Positions 32,055-40,748 of a stretch of 64,000 nucleotides of DNA are shown here, piece after piece. Source of the stretch: Lentibacillus siamensis (GTDB lineage: Bacteria; Bacillota; Bacilli; Bacillales; Amphibacillaceae). The notes below the pieces were generated by a model that worked only from the letters and a program-made list of their open reading frames with translations, was not told where the DNA came from and did no database searches. The position numbers and the translations under genes are program-made. Location: the NCBI RefSeq assembly GCF_039522605.1, contig NZ_BAAADS010000006.1, forward strand, positions 62,001 to 126,000. The letters are read 5' to 3'. Position 1 is the stretch's first letter. Each line of letters begins with the position of its first letter.

Positions 32055-32741
32055 ATGGAAAATAAGTGGGACATCGCAAGTGATTCGCTTTCCAAAATAA
32101 CTGTTTATTCAAATCCGGACAATAAACCTGTCACCATATCCGGTCATGCTGAAGAACTGAAGTGTGTTGGTGTAGGAACAGATGCTGCTGTTTTCCAGCA
32201 TCTTTACGCCCCTTCTTACGCATTTAAAGTTTATGCAGAGGAAAAAATATCCAAGATAAAAACGGAAAAAAATATTTATGATATGTTGGGAGATACATCT
32301 TACTTTCCGGTATGTTATGCAGCAAATGATCGATATCTCGTTTTAAGTTATGAGGAAGGGGTAACGCTCTTTGACTGCTTATTACAAGGTATTCATATTC
32401 CCGAACAGGTTATAAAAGATGTGGAAGATGCAAGAGAGTATGTGCGTGAAAAAGGATTAAATCCGCGTGACATGCATTTAAAGAATATTTTACTGCAGGA
32501 TGGCAGAGCCAAAATAATTGATGTTTCCGAATATATACAGCCAGGAAATGATTTTCGTTGGGAGCATTTAAAAAAAGGGTATGAAGCCCATTATCATTTA
32601 ATTGATGGAAACACGATACCGTTCTGGTTAATTGAAACAGTTCGAAAATGGTATAATCAGCAGCACAAACGCTTTGCTTCATTCGATGAGTTCATGCGAA
32701 CCGTTTTAAAGCTTACTACTTTTAAAAATGAGAAAAAGTGA
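32055..32741 (+). CDS. Serine/threonine protein kinase-like protein
   Basis: A 228-residue protein with a compact kinase-like fold. It shows GVGTDAAVFQHL (glycine-rich region), YAFKVYAEEKI with the Lys of subdomain II, VLSYEEGVTLFDCL (hinge), NPRDMHLKNILL (catalytic loop, R-D-x-H-x-x-N in place of HRDxxxxN) and KIIDVSEYI in the position of DFG. This matches the short Bacillus kinases such as YrzF/YbdM. The altered DFG leaves activity uncertain. GAAGGAG precedes ATG 32055. Confidence 0.8.
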   Translation: MENKWDIASDSLSKITVYSNPDNKPVTISGHAEELKCVGVGTDAAVFQHLYAPSYAFKVYAEEKISKIKTEKNIYDMLGDTSYFPVCYAANDRYLVLSYEEGVTLFDCLLQGIHIPEQVIKDVEDAREYVREKGLNPRDMHLKNILLQDGRAKIIDVSEYIQPGNDFRWEHLKKGYEAHYHLIDGNTIPFWLIETVRKWYNQQHKRFASFDEFMRTVLKLTTFKNEKK

Positions 32742-32793
32742 ATCAAAGTTATAAGGAAAGGTCATATGAAAGAAAAGAGCCTTTTTGTATATA

Positions 32794-32826
32794 GCCCTTG
32801 CCCGGTAACAGCGAGGGATTTTTTTG
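32794..32826 (+). terminator. Intrinsic terminator after the kinase-like gene
   Basis: CCCTTGC pairs with GCGAGGG (one G-U), followed by ATTTTTTTG. Confidence 0.75.
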
Positions 32827-32937
32827 TATCAGCCACCCTAAACGTTATTTATCATATTGATGGAGGGATTAATTCCATATATAAATTATGGTAATATAGT
32901 ATTCTACTAAACTATTAATTGAAGGAAATGAGCTACC

Positions 32938-34383
32938 ATGATTAAACGGATAAAAGTACCCGGGTGGATTATAATTATTTTTCTAGCAGTTGGAATAATT
33001 TTTGGAATCAATCAAGTGGTTGCTAAGGTTTTGGAGGAAACATCTGAACCGAAAGAGAAAATTGAGTATTCCAGTGTTTATCCAGGTTTGAACATTAAAA
33101 CAAAGACAAAAGAGACGGACCTCTATACATTATCGGTCAGTCAGCCGTACACAGAAAATAAACAAATTAATAAACCCATTGACGAGTGGGTTGATAAGCA
33201 GAAAAAAGATTTTACCACAGGGATAAAAAAATCGGGAAACTTCCTGAAGAAGAATGATTTTCGTGCACACTTAAATATACAAGCGGAAACGAAAAAGATA
33301 GCCGATAAAATGTATACGTTGAAATTTGAAGCATATCAGATAACAGGCGGTGCAAATGGAATAACAAAAATGAGGTCATTTGTCATTGATTTAAATCGGA
33401 ATAAACTGTTGCAGCTTAATGATGTTTTTCAGCTGAATAAAGAGTCGGTAAAGGATATCCAAAAGCTTATTTTGGAAGAATTGCACAGCAATCAAAAAAT
33501 CAGTAACTATCTCTTTGATGATATGGTGGAGAAAGCTTTAAAAAACCCTACAAAATGGAAGTGGTCGATCAGCCGTAAGAATGTAACATTTTATTTTGAT
33601 GAATATGAAATTGCCGCAGGCGCGGCAGGAGCAATCCAAGCAAAAGTCCCAATAAAGAAAATGAAACCGTACCTTAAAGAAAGATTTGCAAAAAAAATAA
33701 ATGTGAAGGTGCCGGATAAAGAAAACAGCGAGAATGAAGAACAGCATGCAGAAGATTACGCGGAACTTGATCCGGATGGAAAATATGTCGCGCTGACATT
33801 TGATGACGGTCCGCATCCGGATGTGACGCCACGTATTCTAGATACACTGAAAAAGCATGATGCCAAAGCAACATTCTTCATGCTTGGCAGTCAGGTGGAA
33901 TATTACCCAACCCTTGCCAATAAGGTAGAGGAAGCGGGTCACGAAATTGGAAACCATACGATGAATCATCAGGATTTAACCGTCCTGCCACCAGAGAAAA
34001 TCAGGGAAGAAGTACAGAAATCCAGTGGTATTATTGAAAAAGCTACCGGCCGTACACCAACCTTATTGCGTCCGCCATATGGTGCATCAAACAGCAATGT
34101 TGAACAGGTTGCAACAGACTTGCGGGTTCCTATTGTCATGTGGTCGGTGGATTCACTCGACTGGAAAAGCCGTAATGCGGCAGCAGTTAACGAGGAAGTG
34201 ATGTCCAATGTTACGTCGGGATCCATTGTGTTAATGCACGATATTCATCCTTCCACTGCTGATGCTTTGCCTCAATTATTAACCTCGCTGGAAAAGCAGG
34301 GTTATCAGATGGTAACTGTTTCACAGCTTCTTGAACTGTGGGATGAAAAGGGTGTTGGACCTTTCTATGGTAAAGTAGGGTAG
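32938..34383 (+). CDS. pdaC: Peptidoglycan deacetylase PdaC-like (DUF4163-DUF3298-NodB)
   Basis: A 481-residue membrane-anchored enzyme. Domains in order: N-terminal helix (residues 8-29, GWIIIIFLAVGIIFGI), DUF4163/DUF3298 (about 45-240, with FYFDEYEIAAGAAGAI) and a NodB deacetylase (about 275-465). Catalytic motifs are ALTFDDGPHP (Asp pair), GNHTMNH (metal His pair), RPPYGA, MWSVDSLDW and LMHDIH. B. subtilis PdaC removes acetyl groups from MurNAc in the wall and confers lysozyme resistance; the same activity is likely here. GAAGGAAATG before ATG 32938 sets the start. Confidence 0.9.
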   Translation: MIKRIKVPGWIIIIFLAVGIIFGINQVVAKVLEETSEPKEKIEYSSVYPGLNIKTKTKETDLYTLSVSQPYTENKQINKPIDEWVDKQKKDFTTGIKKSGNFLKKNDFRAHLNIQAETKKIADKMYTLKFEAYQITGGANGITKMRSFVIDLNRNKLLQLNDVFQLNKESVKDIQKLILEELHSNQKISNYLFDDMVEKALKNPTKWKWSISRKNVTFYFDEYEIAAGAAGAIQAKVPIKKMKPYLKERFAKKINVKVPDKENSENEEQHAEDYAELDPDGKYVALTFDDGPHPDVTPRILDTLKKHDAKATFFMLGSQVEYYPTLANKVEEAGHEIGNHTMNHQDLTVLPPEKIREEVQKSSGIIEKATGRTPTLLRPPYGASNSNVEQVATDLRVPIVMWSVDSLDWKSRNAAAVNEEVMSNVTSGSIVLMHDIHPSTADALPQLLTSLEKQGYQMVTVSQLLELWDEKGVGPFYGKVG

Positions 34384-34430
34384 AAAGGGAGAATTTTTAA
34401 CCGCTGGCATACGATCGGGGAAACGGCTAT

Positions 34431-34544
34431 ATGGAGATTGTGATATCAATTGCAGCTATTGTTGGACTGTTTACTGCGTTGGTTAATCTTGCAATCACGT
34501 TATTTAACATCAAGAAGAAAGACCATCGCTCCACCAAGCGATAG
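34431..34544 (+). CDS. Small single-helix protein, 37 residues
   Basis: MEIVISIAAIVGLFTALV continues to a membrane helix of about 24 residues and a strongly basic end (IKKKDHRSTKR). Size, charge pattern and the terminator close behind recall type I toxins or other small hydrophobic peptides, but no family is recognised. GGGG lies ten bases before the ATG. Confidence 0.45.
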   Translation: MEIVISIAAIVGLFTALVNLAITLFNIKKKDHRSTKR

Positions 34545-34558
34545 TCAGCAAACCACAG

Positions 34559-34592
34559 GCAAAGGGAAAGTTTTTCGCTTTCCCTTTGCTAC
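34559..34592. terminator. Hairpin terminator
   Basis: GCAAAGGGAAAG (34559-34570) pairs with CTTTCCCTTTGC (34578-34589). T content is modest. Confidence 0.7.
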
Positions 34593-34669
34593 TTCATATT
34601 ATATTTTCATTATAGATTATTTATTCACGGAAAATAAGAAAGTTGGGAATGAATTGTACTCCAGTGGAT

Positions 34670-35004
34670 CTAACCAGCCATATGCCGATGAATTTTATCA
34701 ATTTTTTCTTCAAGCAGATCCAGGTGAACGATACGTGCTTCCCGAAGAAATTCTTTTCCATCCACAAAAAGCAGTAAAACCGGTGCGGTGAAGATGGAGT
34801 ACATCCCGGCAATTTCGGTTACTTCCTGCGCATTGACTGATCCCATCGCAATTTTTGGGTATTTTTCCATTAACTCCTGAACTTGTGGCTTTAACCCGTG
34901 GCAGACGCTGCAATTGGGTATTGTGATATACAGAAAAGATAATGGCTGTTTGTTTATAAATTCATTACTGCTTCGAGATTTGTCAGTTCGTTAAATTCTC
35001 TCAT
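34670..35004 (-). pseudogene. Thioredoxin family protein, frameshifted near the N-terminus
   Basis: From ATG 35004 (GAGGAAT upstream) the frame reads MREFNELTNLEAV and soon stops. In the next frame the protein continues with NEFINKQPLSFLYITIPNCS then VCHGLKPQVQELMEKYPKIA, containing a CSVC redox motif, and FTAPVLLLFVDGKE with the conserved cis-Pro, to 34670. One indel near 34967 (in the CAGTAATG region) explains it. The rest is intact, so either a recent mutation or an assembly error is likely. Confidence 0.7.
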
Positions 35005-35102
35005 TTTTTATTCCTCATATTGTTGTTTTGATTCATTTTAGTCAATTTTTAGCGATTTAGGTAGAAATATGCTTGCTTCGTAACTAGGAATTTCTTTTCC
35101 GC

Positions 35103-35951
35103 TCATAATCTTTTCAAAATCACCCGCTCCACCCATTTCCAAGGAAGTATATTTTTTAAGCGAATCTGTTTTTTTACCCCTTTCCCTACAGGATAGCGCA
35201 GATCAGGATAATCATCCCGCGCCACGTTGACAATCTGCTGAACGACTTCCTCTGGGTCTCCGGCTGTTTTGGCAATGTGGTTGACGATCTTCAGCAAACG
35301 CTTATTTTTGTCTTTATAAGGGGAGGCGGGATCTGAAGTGAAATCGTTCATTCCTTTTGCCCAAATATCCGTTTGGTAGGAACCGGGTTCTATTAATACA
35401 ACATGAACACCGAACGGCATCATTTCCAACCGTAACGATTCACTGAATCCTTCCACTGCATGTTTGGATGCAGAATAGGGACCAAGACCGGGAAGTGCCA
35501 TTCTGCCGCTGATGCTGGAAAGGTTGATAATGGTACCGTGCTGCCGTTGACGCATATGCGGGAGAACTGCCTTTGTTACAGCAACGAGTCCAAAAAAGTT
35601 CGTTTCAAATTGCTGCCGCCATGCTTCAAGTGAAATTTCTTCCGTAAAGCCGCCTGCAGCATAACCTGCATTGTTGATGAGCACATCAATCGATCCGAAC
35701 TGATGGATTACTTTTGAAAACACTGTGTCAACTTCTTCTTGTTTGGTCACATCCAATTGGATACAATTGATGTATGATTCTACTTCTTTCTCCCGTGCCA
35801 GTTCAAGCAGGACTTCCTTTTTTGCCAAATTCCGCATCGTAGCCACTACAGAATAGCCGGATCTTGCAAGCGCTAAACTTGTTAAAAAGCCAAATCCGCC
35901 TGATGCTCCTGTTATGAAAACGACAGGCTTATTTCGTTTGGTTGGATTCAT
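35103..35951 (-). CDS. SDR family oxidoreductase (YusZ-like)
   Basis: A 282-residue classical short-chain dehydrogenase. NAD(P)-binding TGASGGFGFLTSLALARSG (TGxxxGxG, near residue 14), DVLINNAGYAAGG (NNAG), the Ser of INLSSISGRM and the catalytic YSASKHAVEG (YxxxK) are all present, followed by IEPGSYQTDIW. The arginine after TGASGG...ATMRN suggests NADPH preference. Resembles Bacillus YusZ. GGAGTG precedes ATG 35951. Confidence 0.88.
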   Translation of the reverse strand: MNPTKRNKPVVFITGASGGFGFLTSLALARSGYSVVATMRNLAKKEVLLELAREKEVESYINCIQLDVTKQEEVDTVFSKVIHQFGSIDVLINNAGYAAGGFTEEISLEAWRQQFETNFFGLVAVTKAVLPHMRQRQHGTIINLSSISGRMALPGLGPYSASKHAVEGFSESLRLEMMPFGVHVVLIEPGSYQTDIWAKGMNDFTSDPASPYKDKNKRLLKIVNHIAKTAGDPEEVVQQIVNVARDDYPDLRYPVGKGVKKQIRLKNILPWKWVERVILKRL

Positions 35952-36077
35952 ATTGGTTCACTCCAAGGTTTCACGCGATTATAAGCCAATGATAGCACAT
36001 TTCCCTAATAGACACAGTAAAGCCGGGAATCAGGTTCCCGGCTGCATTCTGCAATGCCAGCCAATTTCGGCAAAGGG

Positions 36078-36284
36078 CTATACATCCTTTTTTGCTGTAT
36101 TTTTTGAGTGCTTCTGGTCCGTTTCTTCGTCATCATTCATCAGTTTGTTTGTGGAACTTTTAAATTCTGAGAGTGTTTGTCCTAGGGAACGGCCAATTTC
36201 AGGAAGTTTTTTTGGTCCGAAAATAATAAGCGTGATGCCTAAGATAAGAATTAATCCGGGAATGCCTATATTTGCAATACCCAT
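36078..36284 (-). CDS. tatA: Twin-arginine translocase subunit TatA
   Basis: A 68-residue TatA/E protein: short N-terminal membrane helix (IGIPGLILILGITLIIF), the invariant FGPKKLPEIGRSLGQTL hinge and amphipathic helix, then a charged tail. It is the third gene of a minus-strand unit whose first protein carries a Tat signal (38072-38821), with only 26 bases to the gene before it. This suggests a TatA dedicated to the GMC oxidoreductase complex; no tatC is in the window. Confidence 0.9.
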   Translation of the reverse strand: MGIANIGIPGLILILGITLIIFGPKKLPEIGRSLGQTLSEFKSSTNKLMNDDEETDQKHSKNTAKKDV

Positions 36285-36310
36285 AGGAATTTCTCCTTTC
36301 CTCCATAAGT

Positions 36311-38047
36311 TTAAACAGTCTTACTATTTTGCTTCCGCTTAACAAGCTGACCTTTATTTTTCCGGTATTGTAATATACCTTCTGCTGCTCTGTAAGCAAG
36401 TGCACCAACTGTACCTGTTGGATTATAGCCTCCGTTATGGGCGAACGCAGATGCCCCAATGACGAATACATTATCGACATCCCACATTTGCAGGTAGTTA
36501 TTAAGGGCGGATGTCTCTGGGTCCTCCCCCATGATGACGCCGCCGGTAATATGGTCATTCTGGGCAGGAACAATGTTAAAGTGTTCCGTCAGCTCTTTCG
36601 GTTCGACAACCTCGGCGCCCATTTCTTCCAGGATCTCGGCACATCTGGCTGTGATATAGTCATATAGTGCATGATCCTGTTCCGTAAAGTCATATGTCAT
36701 CCGGAGCAATGGGTTACCAAAACTGTCTTTGTACGTTGGGTCCAGACTCAAATAATTGTGCTTGTGCGGCATCGAGGCGCCTTGCGATGTAACTGGTATG
36801 GAACGATTAAACCATTTAATGGATTCCTGTTTAAACTTTTTTCCCCACCGTGGTGTATCGCTTGGTGCTCCGTTTTCATTAATTGGTCTTTTTCCCAGTT
36901 GTTTCATTGTAATAGAACCGCCGTGGATAAAGTCCAGGTCGGAATGATCAAAGTTGTCATTATTGTAGTCATCAAGTGTAGTTCCCAGCGCACCGGCGCC
37001 CATGGCTGCATTAAACCTGTCTTTGAAAAATCCGGTTGCGACGGCAGTAATCTGGTAACAGTAATTTTTCCCGATGACACCTTTTCCGGTTTTGGGATCA
37101 TATGGACGGCCAAGGTTGGAGTTTAATAACAAGCGGCAGTTATTCAATGTGTAACTTGTTAAAACAACCACATCTGCAGGCTGCTCAAATTCTTCGCCTG
37201 TCTGGACATCGACATATCTGACGCCTGTCGCCTTATTCCCGTCATGGGTGATTCCGGTTACATAAGAATTTGTCCTAAGCTCAAAGTTTCCAGTTTTTTG
37301 AGCAGTCGGAATAACGGTGACAGTCGGGTCGGACTTTGCCCCGTACTCACACCCGAACTTTTCACAAAACCCGCAATACTGACACTGGTTTAATGTCTGG
37401 CCATCAGGATTGGTATATTGTTCCGAAATATTGGCGGATGGCTGCCGGAATGGGTGCAGTCCTAAGTTTTTGGCTGCTTTCATATACTTTTCGAGTATTG
37501 GGGTGTTCTTCATTGGCGGAGTTGGATACTTTTCCTTTCGCTCGGGTCTGAGTGGATTCAGTTCCCCGCTTGTTCCAGCCATTTTTTCAAACTTATGATA
37601 GTACGGCGCCAATTCATCGTACGTGATTCCCCAATCCTGAAGCGTATATTCTTTCGGAAGTTTATTCTTGCCGTATTTCTTGTCGGTCATCGTTTTGATC
37701 TGGAAATCATACGGTGCAAAAAACCAAGTATCCCCGTTCCAATGAACTCCTGCGCCACCTACACCAGTCCCAATCAGAAATGCGCCGAACTGACGCATTG
37801 GCAATGCACGTTCATCAAGGTGATTCCGGAATGTGATCGTTTCCTGGGAAAGGTCCTGCATTAACTCATAACGGATAGCATAGCGGTATTCATCGTGAAC
37901 CATCTGAAAGTCCTCTGTTGATCTGTCTTCACCACGTTCCAGACCAACAATTTTCACACCAGCCTTTGCAACTTCGGCGGCAATGATACCGCCTGCCCAG
38001 CCGACGCCTACTGTTACGACATCAACCTTGTCTAATTTTTTTACCAT
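36311..38047 (-). CDS. GMC family oxidoreductase (gluconate 2-dehydrogenase-type large subunit)
   Basis: A 578-residue flavoprotein. The FAD-binding dinucleotide fold is near the N-terminus (VDVVTVGVGWAGGIIAAEVA, followed by an E in GLERGED). Other GMC features are GTGVGGAGVHWNGDTW, a cysteine cluster CQYCGFCEKFGC, and the C-terminal ASAFAHNGGYNPTGTVGALA with the catalytic His/Asn region. It lacks its own signal, so it is probably carried out of the cell by the Tat-signal partner encoded just upstream. GGAGG precedes ATG 38047. Substrate is probably a sugar acid or polyol. Confidence 0.88.
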   Translation of the reverse strand: MVKKLDKVDVVTVGVGWAGGIIAAEVAKAGVKIVGLERGEDRSTEDFQMVHDEYRYAIRYELMQDLSQETITFRNHLDERALPMRQFGAFLIGTGVGGAGVHWNGDTWFFAPYDFQIKTMTDKKYGKNKLPKEYTLQDWGITYDELAPYYHKFEKMAGTSGELNPLRPERKEKYPTPPMKNTPILEKYMKAAKNLGLHPFRQPSANISEQYTNPDGQTLNQCQYCGFCEKFGCEYGAKSDPTVTVIPTAQKTGNFELRTNSYVTGITHDGNKATGVRYVDVQTGEEFEQPADVVVLTSYTLNNCRLLLNSNLGRPYDPKTGKGVIGKNYCYQITAVATGFFKDRFNAAMGAGALGTTLDDYNNDNFDHSDLDFIHGGSITMKQLGKRPINENGAPSDTPRWGKKFKQESIKWFNRSIPVTSQGASMPHKHNYLSLDPTYKDSFGNPLLRMTYDFTEQDHALYDYITARCAEILEEMGAEVVEPKELTEHFNIVPAQNDHITGGVIMGEDPETSALNNYLQMWDVDNVFVIGASAFAHNGGYNPTGTVGALAYRAAEGILQYRKNKGQLVKRKQNSKTV

Positions 38048-38071
38048 CGTAATCCTCCTAACGTTGCTGCA

Positions 38072-38821
38072 TTATGAATAATGGTCTCCCAATGATTTTG
38101 GTTTAATATCAATGAACTTTTCACTGCCAATCCGGTTAATGTAACTCATTTGACTGCCAGGGAAATCTTTCATTTTCCAGCCGGCCATGTCAGCATTGCC
38201 GCCGTAAAGCGGATCCGCATATGTTCCTGAGATGGTTGCCGAGCGCAGCATGTCAAAAAAATAGGCCGAACTGACATGTTTTAACTTAACTTCATCATTC
38301 TCGAATTTCTTCAGTATTTCATCCTGCTGTTCACCTTCCAGATCAACGAAGGACTTGTTGTAATTGGATTTACTTTGATTTTCCAGCTCTCTGATCCCGA
38401 CCATGAACACAGCACTGCGTTTCAATGGAGTCTGGTAACCCTGATAGTCTGTTCCTTCAAAAAATGGACCTTTCATATACTCCCTGTCATTATTTCCATA
38501 GGCTCCCGCAAGTTCATGGTCGATAAAGTAGGGAGCACCAAGTTCAATAGCCCCGGGACCAAGCTCATCTTTTGGATAGATTCGTTCAGTCGCTGCACTA
38601 AGTATTTGGAAATCGGATTGTCTGGTAAAAAACATCAAGGCTCGGTTAAAATTGGTTGTGTTATTTTGATTGGACTTGGTGGCTGTTTCGTCATCGAGAA
38701 AATTGGTGCCAAGAAAAGCCCCCAGAACACCACCGCCAATTGCGCCACCTGCTACATAACTCGAATTCCGTATGAATTTGCGGCGCGATATCTTGTCATC
38801 TGATTTTTCTTCATCACTCAC
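38072..38821 (-). CDS. Gluconate 2-dehydrogenase subunit 3-like protein with Tat signal
   Basis: A 249-residue protein with a twin-arginine signal (SRRKFIRNSSYVAGGAIGGG, residues 12-31), then a gluconate 2-dehydrogenase subunit 3 domain (FQILSAATERIYPKDELGPG, then AIELGAPYFIDHELAGAYG). It is the small partner of the GMC flavoprotein and provides export in trans. The GTG at 38821 has AAAGGTGGG at good spacing; the upstream ATG does not. First gene of the three-gene unit with the oxidoreductase and tatA. Confidence 0.88.
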   Translation of the reverse strand: MSDEEKSDDKISRRKFIRNSSYVAGGAIGGGVLGAFLGTNFLDDETATKSNQNNTTNFNRALMFFTRQSDFQILSAATERIYPKDELGPGAIELGAPYFIDHELAGAYGNNDREYMKGPFFEGTDYQGYQTPLKRSAVFMVGIRELENQSKSNYNKSFVDLEGEQQDEILKKFENDEVKLKHVSSAYFFDMLRSATISGTYADPLYGGNADMAGWKMKDFPGSQMSYINRIGSEKFIDIKPKSLGDHYS

Positions 38822-38921
38822 TTTTATCCCACCTTTCCACATCTATCCATTATGTGTTGATTAGTATATCCAGGTATTGTCATTTTTATTTGTTAAAAAA
38901 TGTTGTTGTTATATTTTGGGG

Positions 38922-38997
38922 AGCGAACTTAGTTGAAAGTTCGCACGTTTCAAGGCAGGTTTCGCACATTTCAACGGGAGTTCGCACGTTTTTCACC
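38922..38997. repeat. Intergenic phased array, CGCAC(G/A)TTT type (3-4 units)
   Basis: TTCGCACGTTTCA, TTCGCACATTTCA and TTCGCACGTTT have cores at 38942, 38963 and 38983 (21 and 20 bp apart), with a related GCGAAC at 38922. It is the same kind of array as at 28797 with a diverged core. Confidence 0.75.
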
Positions 38998-39135
38998 AGG
39001 CAAAAATTCAAATTAAACCACAGTATAAATTTTCCATGATTATATTGGCATAACTGTTTTGTATGGTTTGCAATAATTGCCTCTCATAATTGACTTGGTT
39101 TATCGAATCCTATGTCATGAAAGGGGAGGTTTCTA

Positions 39136-39573
39136 ATGAACCAGCAAATTGGAAATATCATGACACAAAATGCAGCGACAATCGGTGAGTCACAATCCAT
39201 TCAGGAAGCGGCCGAGATTATGAGTACCAAAAATATCGGTTCACTTCCGGTCGTAAATAGCAGCGGACAGGTGACCGGAATGCTGACTGACCGCGATATT
39301 ACACTTCGTACAACTGCTGAGGGCAAGGCGGCAAATACGCCTGTATCACAAGTAATGTCTTCACAGCATGTCGTTCAGGCCGAACCGGGAATGGATGCAC
39401 AACAGGCTGCGCAAATCATGGCAGATCACCAGATCCGTCGACTGCCGGTTGTTGAAAACGGTCAGGTAGTCGGGATGGTTGCGCTAGGTGACCTTGCTGC
39501 AGATTCTCAAAATGACAGTAAAGCCGGACAAGCACTGTCCAATATTTCTACCCCTTCTGCACCAAAACAATAG
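39136..39573 (+). CDS. CBS domain protein
   Basis: A 145-residue protein with a tandem CBS pair: IMTQNAATIGESQSIQEAAE ... TGMLTDRDITLR (first) and VMSSQHVVQAEPGMDAQQAA ... VVGMVALGDLA (second). Such Bateman modules bind adenine nucleotides. It resembles the YhcV-type stress proteins of Bacillus. GGGGAGG before ATG 39136 sets the start, and a terminator follows. Confidence 0.9.
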   Translation: MNQQIGNIMTQNAATIGESQSIQEAAEIMSTKNIGSLPVVNSSGQVTGMLTDRDITLRTTAEGKAANTPVSQVMSSQHVVQAEPGMDAQQAAQIMADHQIRRLPVVENGQVVGMVALGDLAADSQNDSKAGQALSNISTPSAPKQ

Positions 39574-39580
39574 GTGTAAA

Positions 39581-39622
39581 AAATGTCCTTCACTTCATGG
39601 TAAGTGGAGGACGTTTTTGTAG
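39581..39622 (+). terminator. Intrinsic terminator after the CBS gene
   Basis: TGTCCTTCACTT pairs with AAGTGGAGGACG, followed by TTTTTG. Confidence 0.88.
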
Positions 39623-39778
39623 AGGGCGTGCAGTTAGATTGGCAGTAGAAAATCTTGTCAATTGATGAGGTTCACAAGAAAAGAGATAGTTCATGGAAGG
39701 TGTATGTCTATATTTTCATATTTTCTGCAAAAAGATATGCTATAATAAATTTACACTAGACACGCACTTTGAAAAAGA

Positions 39779-39817
39779 ATCCCCACAATCCGAATTGGGT
39801 GAATGGGGATATTTTTA
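39779..39817 (+). terminator. Leader terminator upstream of the GNAT gene
   Basis: ATCCCCA (39779-39785) pairs with TGGGGAT (39804-39810), followed by ATTTTTAG. It lies after a TATAAT box (about 39740) and before the GNAT start at 39842, so it could attenuate that gene. Confidence 0.55.
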
Positions 39818-39841
39818 GTTCAATAAAGGGGAGTTTTACAT

Positions 39842-40318
39842 ATGGCAATTGAATTTAAGCCGATGAGTGAAGAGAAGTTCAGCCAATATACACAGCAGAT
39901 GGTAGTGGACTACGCAGGTGAACATGTGAAAGCGGGCAACTGGAGTGAAGATGAGGCTGTAGAAAAAGCTGAAAATCAGCTGGAGCAGATGCTGCCGGAT
40001 GGATTGGAAACAAAAGAACACTTTCTATTTTCTGTGTACAATAATGATGAGCCGATCGGTATATTGTGGCTCAATGTGCGGACGACTCCACTGGGCACCA
40101 ATGCGTTTATTTATGACATCAGGCTTGATGATGAACAACAGGGAAAAGGTCTTGGTAAAGCCACCATGCAGGAACTTGACAAATACGCTGAACGACATGA
40201 TATTCGGAAAATTTCGCTGCATGTTTTTGCTCATAATCATCGGGCATTTGAATTGTATAAAAAAATGGGCTATGAGATGACGAATATTCAGATGTCGAAA
40301 ATTTTGCCGGCGGAGTAG
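39842..40318 (+). CDS. GNAT family N-acetyltransferase
   Basis: A 158-residue acetyltransferase. It shows SVYNNDEPIGILWLNV, the acetyl-CoA loop LDDEQQGKGLGKATMQEL (Q-x-x-G-x-G-x-A/G) near residue 97 and HNHRAFELYKKMGYEMTN, typical GNAT motifs. The N-terminal third is an extended helical region (EEKFSQYTQQMVVDYAGEHV). GGGGAG before ATG 39842 sets the start. The leader carries a terminator-like hairpin. Confidence 0.88.
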   Translation: MAIEFKPMSEEKFSQYTQQMVVDYAGEHVKAGNWSEDEAVEKAENQLEQMLPDGLETKEHFLFSVYNNDEPIGILWLNVRTTPLGTNAFIYDIRLDDEQQGKGLGKATMQELDKYAERHDIRKISLHVFAHNHRAFELYKKMGYEMTNIQMSKILPAE

Positions 40319-40326
40319 GGGGAACC

Positions 40327-40601
40327 ATGTTACATCATGTTGAATTGTATGTTTCCAATTTAGATAAATCCGCCGAATTTTGGGGATGAATCATCTGGCT
40401 TTTCATGCACGTTCAAGGGCACATGTGGATGAAGTGTCTACAAAGCTTAGGTGCAAAGGGGTTGCTATTTTGTATTCGGACAAGCATCCTTTTGCCGGCG
40501 GGGAAGATCATTATGCTGTTTATTTTGAGGATCCGGATCGAATAAAGGTTGAACTAGTGGCGCCGGATGAAGAAGGAAGTTTACAAGATGGATTATATTA
40601 A
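40327..40601 (+). pseudogene. VOC family protein with internal deletion
   Basis: The N-terminal strand-helix (MLHHVELYVSNLDKSAEFWG) is intact but stops at codon 20. The second half of the domain (MNHLAFHARSRAHVDEVSTK, then HYAVYFEDPDRIKVELVAP) follows in another frame from 40380. The middle of the fold, about 30-40 residues, is missing. Loss of an internal segment with a frame change makes a functional protein unlikely. Confidence 0.75.
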
Positions 40602-40708
40602 AGCGTTGCGAAATGACTCCTTTATTACGAAATAACCATACCCGACAACAAGTGCCCGATAATTTAATTTATCCAACAGCTGTACCGCATGCTGGCAACA
40701 TAAAAAGG

Positions 40709-40742
40709 GAACTTCCGCCCTGCAATGAGGAAGTTCCCAACT
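40709..40742 (-). terminator. Intrinsic terminator of the MFS gene
   Basis: GGGAACTTCC pairs with GGAAGTTCCC; on the minus strand it is followed by TTTTTATG. Confidence 0.85.
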
Positions 40743-40748
40743 CTAATA

